Made by a program: the position numbers and the translations under genes | The notes under the pieces: model-generated | What the model was told of the DNA's origin: nothing | What the model saw: the letters and a program-made list of their open reading frames with translations, nothing else | Database searches by the model: none | Source: JAUSIF01 sp964620215 | GTDB taxonomy: Bacteria; Pseudomonadota; Alphaproteobacteria; Rhizobiales; Xanthobacteraceae | NCBI GenBank assembly: GCA_964620215.1 | Contig: CAZUJE010000082.1 | Span: forward strand, 1-13,170 | Reading direction: 5' to 3' | DNA: 13,170 nt | Part shown: one piece after another, positions 6,398 to 12,797 of the stretch | Layout: every line of letters begins with the position of its first letter | Numbering within the stretch: position 1 is the stretch's first letter

Positions 6398-7027
6398 ATG
6401 GCGAGAAAGCTCTCGGGGCGCGTCGTGATCGCGACCCATAATCCGGGAAAGCTGGGCGAGATGCGCGAACTTTTGTCGCCGCATGGAATCGAAGCGGTCT
6501 CCGCAGGAGAGTTGAATCTGCCGGAGCCGGAAGAAACCGGCTCAAGTTTCGAAGCCAACGCGATCATCAAAGCCGAGGCCGCTGCGAAGGCGGCTAATCT
6601 CCCTGCGCTCTCCGACGATTCAGGGCTTTGCGTTGAAGCGCTTGGCGGCGATCCGGGAATTCATTCCGCGCGCTGGGCCGGGCCGGACAAGGATTTCGCC
6701 CGCGCCATGCGCATGATCGACGAAAAACTCTCGGCAAAAGGTGCGAAGAGCCCTGAACAAAGACGCGCGGCGTTTGTCTCCGCACTTACGGTGGCCTGGC
6801 CGGACGGCCACCTCGAAAATTTCGAAGGCCGCGTTGATGGAACCCTGGTTTGGCCGCCGCGCGGCAGCGCGGGCTTTGGTTACGATCCGATGTTCCTCCC
6901 GGATGGGCATGGGCGTACATTCGGTGAAATGAGCGCCGAGGAGAAACACGGGCTTCCGCCGCGCGGACAGGGATTGTCCCACCGCGCCCGCGCCTTCATG
7001 AAACTCGCAAAGGCATGTCTTGGCTGA
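6398..7027 (+). CDS. rdgB: RdgB/HAM1-family dITP/XTP pyrophosphatase
   Basis: A cytoplasmic homodimeric pyrophosphatase that hydrolyses dITP, ITP and XTP to monophosphates, keeping deaminated purines out of DNA and RNA. The 209-residue protein shows THNPGK (13-18), Glu47 in ETGSSFEANA, SDDSGLCVEALGGDPGIHSAR (72-92), FGYDP (159/160-164) and the nucleobase-recognition SHRARAF (194-200). Between TFGEMSAEEKHG and SHRARAF there is a short extra segment, LPPRGQGL, absent from E. coli RdgB; I believe this is usual in related Rhizobiales, from memory. It starts 3 bases after the rph stop with no strong ribosome-binding site, suggesting coupling to rph, and its 3' end overlaps hemW by 8 bp. Confidence 0.97.
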   Translation: MARKLSGRVVIATHNPGKLGEMRELLSPHGIEAVSAGELNLPEPEETGSSFEANAIIKAEAAAKAANLPALSDDSGLCVEALGGDPGIHSARWAGPDKDFARAMRMIDEKLSAKGAKSPEQRRAAFVSALTVAWPDGHLENFEGRVDGTLVWPPRGSAGFGYDPMFLPDGHGRTFGEMSAEEKHGLPPRGQGLSHRARAFMKLAKACLG

Positions 7028-8216
7028 AGCCGTAACACTGGATCGCAATGACTCGTCCGCAGCGAGCGCGGACCAGCCGGGCTTTGGCGTTTACGTTCAT
7101 TGGCCTTTCTGTCTGTCCAAATGCCCCTATTGCGATTTCAACAGCCATGTCCGTCACGAAAAGCCCGACGAGGCGCGGTATGCCCGCGCCATCGCGCGCG
7201 AAATCGAACATGCGGCTTCGGTAACTGGACAGCGCGAAGTCGTCAGTATTTTTTTCGGCGGCGGAACGCCCTCGCTGATGCATCCGGAAACGGTCAGCGC
7301 GATTCTGGATTCGATCGGCAAGCACTGGACACCCGCGCGCGACATCGAAATCACGCTGGAGGCAAATCCGACCAGCGTTGAAGCCGAACGCTTTCGTGGC
7401 TATCGCGCCGCCGGCGTGAACCGGGTCTCGCTCGGCGTGCAGGCGCTCGATGATGCTTCGCTGAAATCGCTTGGCCGCTTGCACACAGCGGAAGAAGCGT
7501 TGAAAGCTGTAAAAATTGCGAAAGATACTTTTCCGCGCGTTTCGTTCGACCTGATTTATGCGCGGCCGGGACAGTCGCCGGATCAATGGCGCGCGGAACT
7601 AAAGCGCTCATTGTCTGAAAACATCGAGCATCTCTCGCTTTATCAACTCACCATCGAGGAAGGAACGCCCTTCTTCGCACTCCACCGCGCCGGAAAACTC
7701 GTGGTGCCGGAAGGCGATCTGGCGCGCGCCTTGTGGGACGTCACGCAGGAGACCTGCGAGGCCGCGGGACTGCCCGCCTATGAAGTCTCCAATCACGCTC
7801 GGCCCGGCGCCGAGTGCAGACACAATCTCGTTTATTGGCGCTCGGGCGAATATGCCGGCGTTGGTCCCGGCGCGCATGGGCGTCTTGAAAACAATAAAAT
7901 ACGCCGCGCCACCGAGACCGAACGCAATCCAGAAAAATGGTTGCAACTCGTGGAAGCCAAAGGTCACGGGATCACTGTCGATGAGCCGCTTGGCGCAATC
8001 GAGCGCGCCGACGAGTTTCTGCTGATGGGGATGCGCCTTGCTGAAGGCATTGATCGAAAACGTTTCATCCGGCTCGCAGGACGTGATTTCGATTCCAGCC
8101 AGCTTCAATTGCTGGAACGGGAAGGTCTGATCGAGACGACGCCGGATGGAAGATTGCGCGTCACGGCAGCCGGATTTCCGCTGCTCGACGCGATCGTCGC
8201 CGATCTGGCTTCCTGA
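7020..8216 (+). CDS. hemW: HemW, radical SAM heme chaperone (HemN-like)
   Basis: A cytoplasmic radical-SAM protein that binds heme and a 4Fe-4S cluster and is thought to insert heme into respiratory proteins. It is often misannotated as oxygen-independent coproporphyrinogen III oxidase. The cluster motif is Cys31-x3-Cys35-x2-Cys38 (PFCLSKCPYCDFN). It is followed by the SAM-binding FFGGGTPSLM (78-87) and further family motifs VNRVSLGVQALDD, SFDLIYARPGQ, HLSLYQLTIEEGTPF, YEVSNHARPG and GVGPGAHGR. The C-terminal HemN domain ends the 398-residue protein. The start is TTG at 7020 with AAAGG 6-7 bases upstream; no ATG or GTG is available before the conserved region, so the rare start is likely real. 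It overlaps rdgB by 8 bp. Its stop is 2 bp from the convergent lipoprotein gene. Confidence 0.95.
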   Translation: MAEAVTLDRNDSSAASADQPGFGVYVHWPFCLSKCPYCDFNSHVRHEKPDEARYARAIAREIEHAASVTGQREVVSIFFGGGTPSLMHPETVSAILDSIGKHWTPARDIEITLEANPTSVEAERFRGYRAAGVNRVSLGVQALDDASLKSLGRLHTAEEALKAVKIAKDTFPRVSFDLIYARPGQSPDQWRAELKRSLSENIEHLSLYQLTIEEGTPFFALHRAGKLVVPEGDLARALWDVTQETCEAAGLPAYEVSNHARPGAECRHNLVYWRSGEYAGVGPGAHGRLENNKIRRATETERNPEKWLQLVEAKGHGITVDEPLGAIERADEFLLMGMRLAEGIDRKRFIRLAGRDFDSSQLQLLEREGLIETTPDGRLRVTAAGFPLLDAIVADLAS

Positions 8217-8218
8217 AT

Positions 8219-9469
8219 TTAAAGAGACGCCGCCGGAGCCGCCTGCTGTCCGAACGAACGGGGGGCCGGGCTGATGACGCGCGCAGCACCATTGCGGATT
8301 TCCATCACGGCAAGTCCGCGCTCACAGGCGCCGTCGGAGCGGAAACGGAACACGCCATCGATGCCGGAGAAGCCGGAGGGATTCGTCAGGATTTCCTCCG
8401 AGAAGCGGTTTGGTCCCTGCGTCTTCACAAGTGCTGCGACGAGCGAGACTGCGTCATACGCCAGGCTTGAAGTGCGCAGAGGGTCTTGCCCGTATTTAGC
8501 GCGGTAGCGTTGAGCGAAGGAACGGAAACCGCTGATGTCGGGCGCCGCAAACCAGGCGCCATTCATGTTTGGATCAGAAAAGAGTTTTGGATCGTCCCAG
8601 AGCCAGGTACCCATGAATTGCATGCGGCCCGGCGCGACACTGTTCGCCTTGAACTGCTGCATAACTTGCGGCGTGACTTCAGGCGCGTCTGCGATGAACA
8701 CGCTGTCGGCCTGACGCGCGGAAGCGGCCACCTTGCGCACGGCCTCTCCGATACGGTTCGCTTCATTTGGATAATGCTCAAGCGCTACGACGCGGCCTCC
8801 GCGGCCCGCCACGGCTTGTTTGAAACTTCCTTCGACCACGGAGCCGTATGCATTGTCCGGCATGACCGAGATGAAAGATTTTTTGCCGACGCTGGCCGCG
8901 TAGGAAACGATCCGGTCAACTTCCGTATCAGGCAGGAAGCTCAAGAGATAAACGCCGCGCGCGGCCACATTGCTGTCCGTGGAAAACGCGATCATCGGCA
9001 CGCCGCGATTGCGCGTTGTTTGGCCGGCGGCGGCGACTGCATGGCTGAGCAGAGGTCCGATAATAATCTCGACGCCTTCGGACAGGAGTTGCTGTGCCGC
9101 GTTCTGCGCGCCGATCGCGGTGCCATTATCGTCCTTGACGATGAGCTGCACGTTCGCGCCCTGGAATTCCGCCAGCGCCAGATCGGCGGCGTTCTTCATG
9201 GATTGCGCGGCGGCACCCGCATTGCCTTGCGCGGTGAGCGAGAGGATCACGCCAACTTTCACGCCGCCGGCAACGCCCGCTGTCTGCTGGCCGCCAAAAG
9301 GCGAAGCCCCCGGCTGGTCGCCGAAAAGCGAGCCGCTGCCCGTCGTCATGGGCGCGTTCGCGCCCGAGCAGGCGGCAAGGAACAGACCGGACAAAGCGGC
9401 AAAACGGATCAGCCAGCGGCGAGAAACCGCTTCGGGCTTTTCCGCTACCCAAAACGTACGCGAATACAT
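8219..9469 (-). CDS. LpoA-like periplasmic-binding lipoprotein (penicillin-binding protein activator family)
   Basis: A predicted lipoprotein of 416 residues with a type-1 periplasmic-binding (Leu/Ile/Val-binding-like) fold, annotated in proteobacteria as penicillin-binding protein activator or LpoA family; E. coli LpoA stimulates PBP1A. From ATG 9469 the signal peptide has Arg17-Arg18, a hydrophobic core and the lipobox LAAC with Cys34. A low-complexity linker rich in Gly, Ser and Gln leads to the domain core (VKVGVILSLTAQGNAG, IIIGPLLSHAVAAAG, GVPMIAFSTDSNVA, SSLAYDAVSLVAALV). The frame opens further upstream to ATG 9535, but a TTGACA box overlaps that codon and GGGGA precedes 9469, so 9469 is preferred. 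Adjacent rsmI supports the family call because E. coli has rsmI next to lpoA. An amino-acid ABC transporter binding protein is an alternative, but no permease genes are nearby. Confidence 0.78.
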   Translation of the reverse strand: MYSRTFWVAEKPEAVSRRWLIRFAALSGLFLAACSGANAPMTTGSGSLFGDQPGASPFGGQQTAGVAGGVKVGVILSLTAQGNAGAAAQSMKNAADLALAEFQGANVQLIVKDDNGTAIGAQNAAQQLLSEGVEIIIGPLLSHAVAAAGQTTRNRGVPMIAFSTDSNVAARGVYLLSFLPDTEVDRIVSYAASVGKKSFISVMPDNAYGSVVEGSFKQAVAGRGGRVVALEHYPNEANRIGEAVRKVAASARQADSVFIADAPEVTPQVMQQFKANSVAPGRMQFMGTWLWDDPKLFSDPNMNGAWFAAPDISGFRSFAQRYRAKYGQDPLRTSSLAYDAVSLVAALVKTQGPNRFSEEILTNPSGFSGIDGVFRFRSDGACERGLAVMEIRNGAARVISPAPRSFGQQAAPAASL

Positions 9470-9511
9470 CCGGTCCCCGGTTGTCTGCTGGCGGCCCCAA
9501 AAACCCGGGGC

Positions 9512-9540
9512 AATCTGTGACAGCATCATGCCCATGTCAA
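9512..9540 (-). promoter_or_regulatory. Possible sigma-70 promoter of the LpoA-like gene
   Basis: A perfect TTGACA (9540-9535, minus strand) is followed 17 bases later by CAGATT (9517-9512), a poor -10 matching three of six positions. Transcription would begin near 9505, about 36 bases before ATG 9469. This excludes the upstream ATG at 9535. Confidence 0.4.
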
Positions 9541-9577
9541 AGTTACCGGCCCCTTTCGAGCCAAAAACCCTTCTGTT

Positions 9578-9596
9578 GCCGGAGCTTAGGTCCGGC
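9578..9596 (+). repeat. Inverted repeat in the rsmI/LpoA-like divergent gap
   Basis: GCCGGA (9578-9583) and TCCGGC (9591-9596) form a 6-bp perfect stem with a 7-base loop, 22 bases before rsmI. The adjacent CTAGAG (9596-9601) could be a -10 element for rsmI, with a TTCTGT or TTGCCG-like box upstream, but spacing and matches are poor. It could be an operator or simply part of the rsmI leader. Confidence 0.3.
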
Positions 9597-9618
9597 TAGA
9601 GTCGGCGCTGGCACACCC

Positions 9619-10527
9619 ATGAAGCCTGATCGCAAAAATTCCCAACAAGTGACCCTGCCGGTGCTGGAACCGCTGAAGCTCGCGCCGGGCCTGTACGTCG
9701 TTGCGACCCCGATCGGGAACCTCTCGGATGTAAGCCTCCGTGCCCTCTCCGTGCTGGCAAGCGCGGACTTGGTGCTGTGCGAAGATACGCGCATCACCCG
9801 CAGGCTGCTCGACCGGTACGGATTGAATCCTTCTCTGCTTTCCTATCACGACCACAATGCGGCAACCGTGCGTCCGCGGGTGCTGGCGCGGCTTGGCGAG
9901 GGCGCATCTGTCGCACTGGTGTCAGATGCGGGAACTCCGCTGATTTCAGACCCCGGTTACAAGCTGGTGCAGGCCGCGATTGAGGCGGGACATCGAGTTT
10001 TTCCGATTCCCGGCGCGTCGGCGGCGCTCGCCGCGCTTGTCGCGGCGGGGCTGCCGACCGACCAGTTTTTCTTTGAGGGCTTTTTGCCCGCGAAGTCCGG
10101 GCAGCGGCGTAATCGCATCGCGGAAGTCGCAAGCATTCCGGCGACATTGGTGTTTTACGAAACGGGTCCGCGGCTCGCGGAAAGCCTCGCGGATTTATCG
10201 GCGAGCCTGGGTCTGCGTTCAGGTGCCATCTGCCGCGAGCTGACAAAAACTTATGAAGAGGTCAGACGCGGAACGCTGGCCGAACTCGCCGCACATTATA
10301 AAGAGGCATCAGAGCCGAAAGGCGAGATCGTGATCGTCGTCGGCCCGCCCGATCCTGACGCCGAACAAATCTCCGAAGAAAAAATCGATGAGCTTCTCGG
10401 CAATGCGCTGAAGAAGTTTTCCGTCAAGGATGCCTCGAACCTGATCGCCGCCGAGACTGGCCTCCCAAGGCGTGACATCTACAAACGCGCGCTGTCCCTG
10501 AACGATGCGAACGGGAAAAAGCGATGA
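9619..10527 (+). CDS. rsmI: 16S rRNA (cytidine1402-2'-O)-methyltransferase RsmI
   Basis: A SAM-dependent tetrapyrrole-methylase-fold enzyme that 2'-O-methylates C1402 in the ribosomal decoding centre. The 302-residue protein contains GLYVVATPIGNLSDVSLRAL, LCEDTRITRRLL, YHDHNA, the SAM-pocket ALVSDAGTPLISDPGY, FPIPGASAALAALVAAGLPTDQFFFEGFLP, ICRELTKTYEEVRRGTL and GEIVIVVGPP, followed by a C-terminal extension (KDASNLIAAETGLPRRDIYKRAL). The frame is open upstream to 9481, but that stretch holds the divergent promoter region and does not resemble RsmI; ATG 9619 fits the family. Its stop overlaps the yraN start in ATGA, indicating translational coupling. It heads a plus-strand rsmI-yraN-gshB unit. 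Confidence 0.97.
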   Translation: MKPDRKNSQQVTLPVLEPLKLAPGLYVVATPIGNLSDVSLRALSVLASADLVLCEDTRITRRLLDRYGLNPSLLSYHDHNAATVRPRVLARLGEGASVALVSDAGTPLISDPGYKLVQAAIEAGHRVFPIPGASAALAALVAAGLPTDQFFFEGFLPAKSGQRRNRIAEVASIPATLVFYETGPRLAESLADLSASLGLRSGAICRELTKTYEEVRRGTLAELAAHYKEASEPKGEIVIVVGPPDPDAEQISEEKIDELLGNALKKFSVKDASNLIAAETGLPRRDIYKRALSLNDANGKKR

Positions 10528-10904
10528 GTGAAAAGATCGCGAATCCGCGCAAGCAGGCCGCATTCCGCTTCGGGCTAAGCGCGGAAGGCAAGGCGTCGCT
10601 GTTTCTGAATGCAAAAGGCTATCGCGAAATCGCCCGGCGCTGGAAAAGCCCTGTCGGTGAGATCGACCTCATCATGAAACGAGGCAGGCTGATCGTCTTC
10701 GTCGAAGTGAAAGCGCGTGGACGGCTCGACGATGCGGCGGAAGCCGTTTTAGTCCGTCAAAAACGCCGGATTGTCTCGGCCGCCGAAGCATGGCTTGCGG
10801 CCCACCCCGGACATGCGGGATACGACATGCGCTTCGATGCGGTTCTCATCGCGCCCGCCAAATTGCCGAGGCATATTGAGTCTGCTTTCGAATCGGAAAG
10901 CTGA
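10524..10904 (+). CDS. yraN: YraN, UPF0102 restriction-endonuclease-like protein
   Basis: A 126-residue member of UPF0102, a small PD-(D/E)XK nuclease-like family of uncertain function, often found beside rsmI. Core nuclease-type residues are visible: Glu21 in SAEGKAS, Asp48 in GEIDLIM and Glu61-Val-Lys63 in FVEVKAR, plus Gln79 in VRQKRRIVSAAEAWL and the family motif MRFDAVLI. The start ATG overlaps the rsmI TGA by 4 bp. The gene ends 12 bases before the probable gshB start and its stop adjoins the gshB ribosome-binding site. The order rsmI then yraN recalls E. coli yraL-yraM-yraN with the middle gene displaced. Confidence 0.93.
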   Translation: MSEKIANPRKQAAFRFGLSAEGKASLFLNAKGYREIARRWKSPVGEIDLIMKRGRLIVFVEVKARGRLDDAAEAVLVRQKRRIVSAAEAWLAAHPGHAGYDMRFDAVLIAPAKLPRHIESAFESES

Positions 10905-10916
10905 TTGGAGGAAAAC

Positions 10917-11858
10917 TTGCCGCTGAATGTCGCCGTCCAGATGGACCCGATCGACCGCATCAAGATCGCGGGCGATTCGACTTTCGCCGTTCTGCTCGAA
11001 GCGCAGGCGCGCGGGCACAAGCTTTCCTATTACACACCCGACAAGCTTTCGATGGCGGATGGCCGCATCGTCGCCAGCGCGCATTCGCTCGAAGTGCGCG
11101 ACAAGCAGGGCGATCATTTCACGCTGGGGGCAGCGAAGAGCACTGAAGTTTCAAGCTTCGATGTGGTGCTGCTGAGGCAGGATCCGCCGTTCGACCTCGC
11201 CTACATCACGACGACGCATCTTCTGGAGCGCGTGCATCCGAAAACGCTGGTGGTGAACGACCCGGCTTCCGTGCGCAACGCGCCGGAAAAAATGTATGTC
11301 ACCGAATTCACCGATCTGATGCCGCCGACGCTGCTGTCGCGGGATTTGGATGAGATCAAGAAATTCCGCGACCAGCACGGCGACATCGTCATGAAGCCTC
11401 TTTACGGCAAGGGAGGCGAAGCGGTGTTCCTGCTGCGCAGGGACGACCTGAATTTCGGATCGCTGTTCGACATGTTCAGCGCGACCTTCCGCGAGCAATG
11501 GGTGATTCAGAAATTTCTCCCCGACGTAAAGAACGGCGACAAGCGAATTATTCTTGTCGATGGCGAATTCGCGGGCGCCGTGAACCGCGTGCCGGCCGAA
11601 GGCGATCTGCGTTCAAATCTGGTTCGCGGCGGCTCGGCGAAACCCACCGATCTCAGTGCGCGCGAACGGGAAATCTGCGCGCGTATCGGCCCGTCATTAA
11701 AAGAAAGAGGTCTGCTGTTCGTCGGCATCGACGTGATCGGAGGATTCCTCACCGAGATCAACGTCACTTCGCCCACCGGAGTGCGGGCCATTAAAAATCT
11801 GGGCGGGCCGGATGTGGCCGCGTTGATCTGGGACAGTATCGAAGCAAAACGGAAATAA
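10917..11858 (+). CDS. gshB: Glutathione synthetase
   Basis: A cytoplasmic ATP-grasp ligase that joins gamma-glutamylcysteine and glycine, the last step of glutathione synthesis. From TTG 10917 it is 313 residues (E. coli GshB 316). It begins like the family (LNVAVQMDPIDRIKIAGDSTFAVLLEAQARGH) and carries LRQDPPFDLAYI, VVNDPASVRNAPEKM, the ATP-grasp IVMKPLYGKGGEAVFLL, GDKRIILVDGEF, the glycine-rich NLVRGGSAKPT and the Mg-binding LTEINVTSPTGVR. TTG 10917 is preceded by GGAGGA with 4-5 bases of spacing. A TTG at 10905 is in frame, but the ribosome-binding site would fall inside the gene. It is the last gene of the rsmI-yraN-gshB run and is followed by the AT-rich cassette. Confidence 0.97.
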   Translation: MPLNVAVQMDPIDRIKIAGDSTFAVLLEAQARGHKLSYYTPDKLSMADGRIVASAHSLEVRDKQGDHFTLGAAKSTEVSSFDVVLLRQDPPFDLAYITTTHLLERVHPKTLVVNDPASVRNAPEKMYVTEFTDLMPPTLLSRDLDEIKKFRDQHGDIVMKPLYGKGGEAVFLLRRDDLNFGSLFDMFSATFREQWVIQKFLPDVKNGDKRIILVDGEFAGAVNRVPAEGDLRSNLVRGGSAKPTDLSAREREICARIGPSLKERGLLFVGIDVIGGFLTEINVTSPTGVRAIKNLGGPDVAALIWDSIEAKRK

Positions 11859-11871
11859 TAGTAGAGCTATT
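11857..11871 (+). repeat. Small inverted repeat after gshB
   Basis: AATAG-(5-base loop)-CTATT overlaps the gshB stop codon. The stem is AT-rich and only 5 bp, with no T-tract, so it is at best a weak terminator. It marks the left edge of the AT-rich segment. Confidence 0.25.
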
Positions 11872-11915
11872 CGACCGCGCCGTTATTTGATAAATTTGTT
11901 GTCCTGACTCTTGGC

Positions 11916-11921
11916 TATATT
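11916..11921 (+). promoter_or_regulatory. Possible -10 box of the cassette promoter
   Basis: TATATT lies 2 bases before the first ATG of the cassette, with no convincing -35 hexamer at 16-18 bases. If used, transcription would begin at or just after the ATG at 11924, implying a leaderless message or a later translation start. TAAATT at 11891-11896 is an alternative -10 that would leave a normal short leader. Confidence 0.25.
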
Positions 11922-11923
11922 GA

Positions 11924-12436
11924 ATGCTGCATTATTTAACTACTGATCCCCAAGTACTTGGAATAGTTGGCTGGGGATCAGCAGTTATTACATTTTTGGG
12001 GTTTGCAGTTGCGCTCTTTCAATTGTCAAAGGTGAAGACTGCAGCAATTGCAGCACAGAAAGCAGTCGCAGAAGTTATTCGTACAGTTCGCACTCGAGAG
12101 CAAATCGTGGAGCTAACTTCTGCCATGACCCATTTAGCAAACGCCCAGAGCTCAATTGCCCGTCGTAATGCGGAGTTGGGCATAGTTCACTTAGGGCTAG
12201 TGAAATCCTCACTAATTCGAGTTCATGAACTACAAATTCGACATGGCGTTTCTCAAGGTGACTATGAAGAACTGGTCGAAGGCTTAGGCCAACTTGTGGG
12301 TGAATTGCAGAGCCACTTGGACACGGGTGCCAACTACAATTCACTTTTAATGCTGACGGAGCTGCGTGGTATTGCAGATGGGATTGAAGCAGACGCTGCA
12401 CGGCTTCGTTATCAAGATGAGCGGGACGGAGAATGA
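11924..12436 (+). CDS. Unknown single-span membrane protein with helical cytoplasmic domain
   Basis: I do not recognise this 170-residue protein. Residues 11-33 form one hydrophobic membrane span (VLGIVGWGSAVITFLGFAVALF) followed by a Lys-containing segment (SKVKTAAIAAQKAV), suggesting the N-terminus outside and the rest in the cytoplasm. Residues 40-165 look almost wholly alpha-helical, with charged heptad-like stretches (RTREQIVELTSAMTHLANAQSSIARR, then EELVEGLGQLVGELQSHL). There are no cysteines and no catalytic motif that I can identify. ATG 11924 follows an in-frame TGA directly, so no earlier start is possible, and no Shine-Dalgarno site precedes it. Its stop is 2 bp before the probable start of the next gene, implying co-translation. 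Low GC suggests transfer. The single span plus helical domain plus small soluble partner recalls accessory or defence-type modules, but that is only an analogy. Confidence 0.75.
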   Translation: MLHYLTTDPQVLGIVGWGSAVITFLGFAVALFQLSKVKTAAIAAQKAVAEVIRTVRTREQIVELTSAMTHLANAQSSIARRNAELGIVHLGLVKSSLIRVHELQIRHGVSQGDYEELVEGLGQLVGELQSHLDTGANYNSLLMLTELRGIADGIEADAARLRYQDERDGE

Positions 12437-12438
12437 TA

Positions 12439-12765
12439 ATGGCGAGCTTGGCTGAGCTTATTCCCGATATTTTCAAGAGGACAAAGGAGAGGAAACTAGA
12501 GTGGCAGGCTTCCTCTGGTGTCTTTGTCACTTCTCTAGGCGATGTAGGGTTGTCGCTTTCTAGAACTGAGAAAGGACGCTCACCAGCAACGGGTAGAATG
12601 ATTTTGAAATATCGTTTGTCTGTTGTCGATGATAAGGGAAACGTCATTGAAAGTACGGACGCATATCCCTCTTGGGAAGCCTTTTATGACGCTGTCCGAA
12701 TGAATGCGCTGAGGATCGATGAAAAATTGGATACTCTGAAGAAGGCGTTAGACGCCTTGAAGTAA
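12439..12765 (+). CDS. Unknown small soluble protein, partner of the preceding membrane protein
   Basis: I do not recognise this 108-residue protein. It has no signal peptide or membrane span. An N-terminal helix (ASLAELIPDIFKRTKERK) leads to Leu20-Glu-Trp22 and two likely beta strands (GVFVTSLGDVGLSLSRTE). A further strand pair follows (MILKYRLSVVDDKGNVIEST) and then a C-terminal helical part (YPSWEAFYDAVRMNALRIDEKLDTLKKALDAL). The layout suggests a compact alpha/beta domain ending in a coiled-coil-like helix. ATG 12439 has GGAG 7 bases upstream, better than ATG 12433, which overlaps the previous stop in ATGA with only one base of spacing. Coupling and shared low GC show that the two genes form one unit. 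A role as cytosolic effector, regulator or antitoxin-like partner is possible but unproved. Confidence 0.75.
   Translation: MASLAELIPDIFKRTKERKLEWQASSGVFVTSLGDVGLSLSRTEKGRSPATGRMILKYRLSVVDDKGNVIESTDAYPSWEAFYDAVRMNALRIDEKLDTLKKALDALK
12742..12758 (+). repeat. Inverted repeat at the 3' end of the second cassette gene
   Basis: AAGGCGT (12742-12748) and ACGCCTT (12752-12758) form a perfect 7-bp stem with a 3-base loop inside the last codons. A T-tract is lacking, but it may help terminate or stabilise the cassette transcript. Confidence 0.4.
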
Positions 12766-12776
12766 AATACGGAAGA

Positions 12777-12789
12777 GCCTGAGGCAGGC
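12777..12789 (+). repeat. Inverted repeat between the cassette and the exported-protein gene
   Basis: GCCTG-AGG-CAGGC forms a 5-bp stem with a 3-base loop, followed by GATCTTTC. It could be a weak terminator left over from gshB before the cassette was inserted, or part of the leader of the next gene, whose ATG is 8 bases away. Confidence 0.3.
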
Positions 12790-12797
12790 GATCTTTC

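Larger units (their letters stand above)
11859..12797. other. AT-rich accessory cassette between gshB and the exported-protein gene
   Basis: By hand count 12 to 13 full 60-base lines from 11941 to 12720 average about 47% GC, against about 60-68% in sampled lines of gshB and of the gene starting at 12798. Codon choice changes too: TTA, ATA, ACT, CAA and AAT codons become frequent. The segment holds two coupled unknown genes and no integrase, transposase or tRNA. A short repeat ACGGAA lies near both edges (11849-11854 and 12769-12774), which may be chance. Horizontal acquisition is the best reading. Confidence 0.6.

Noticed and set aside
8486..9520. A 344-residue plus-strand open frame
   Set aside because: It is antisense to the LpoA-like lipoprotein gene, which has a signal peptide, lipobox and recognisable fold motifs.
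12075..12647. A 190-residue minus-strand open frame in the AT-rich cassette, considered as an antisense gene
   Set aside because: It spans both plus-strand genes out of register. The plus-strand pair has a coherent membrane span, a good ribosome-binding site for the second gene and tight coupling, so the minus frame is more likely a shadow.
11849..12774. Target-site duplication or attachment site bounding the cassette
   Set aside because: Only a 6-bp ACGGAA repeat is shared and its positions are not exactly symmetric to the composition change; there is no integrase or transposase, so chance is likely.
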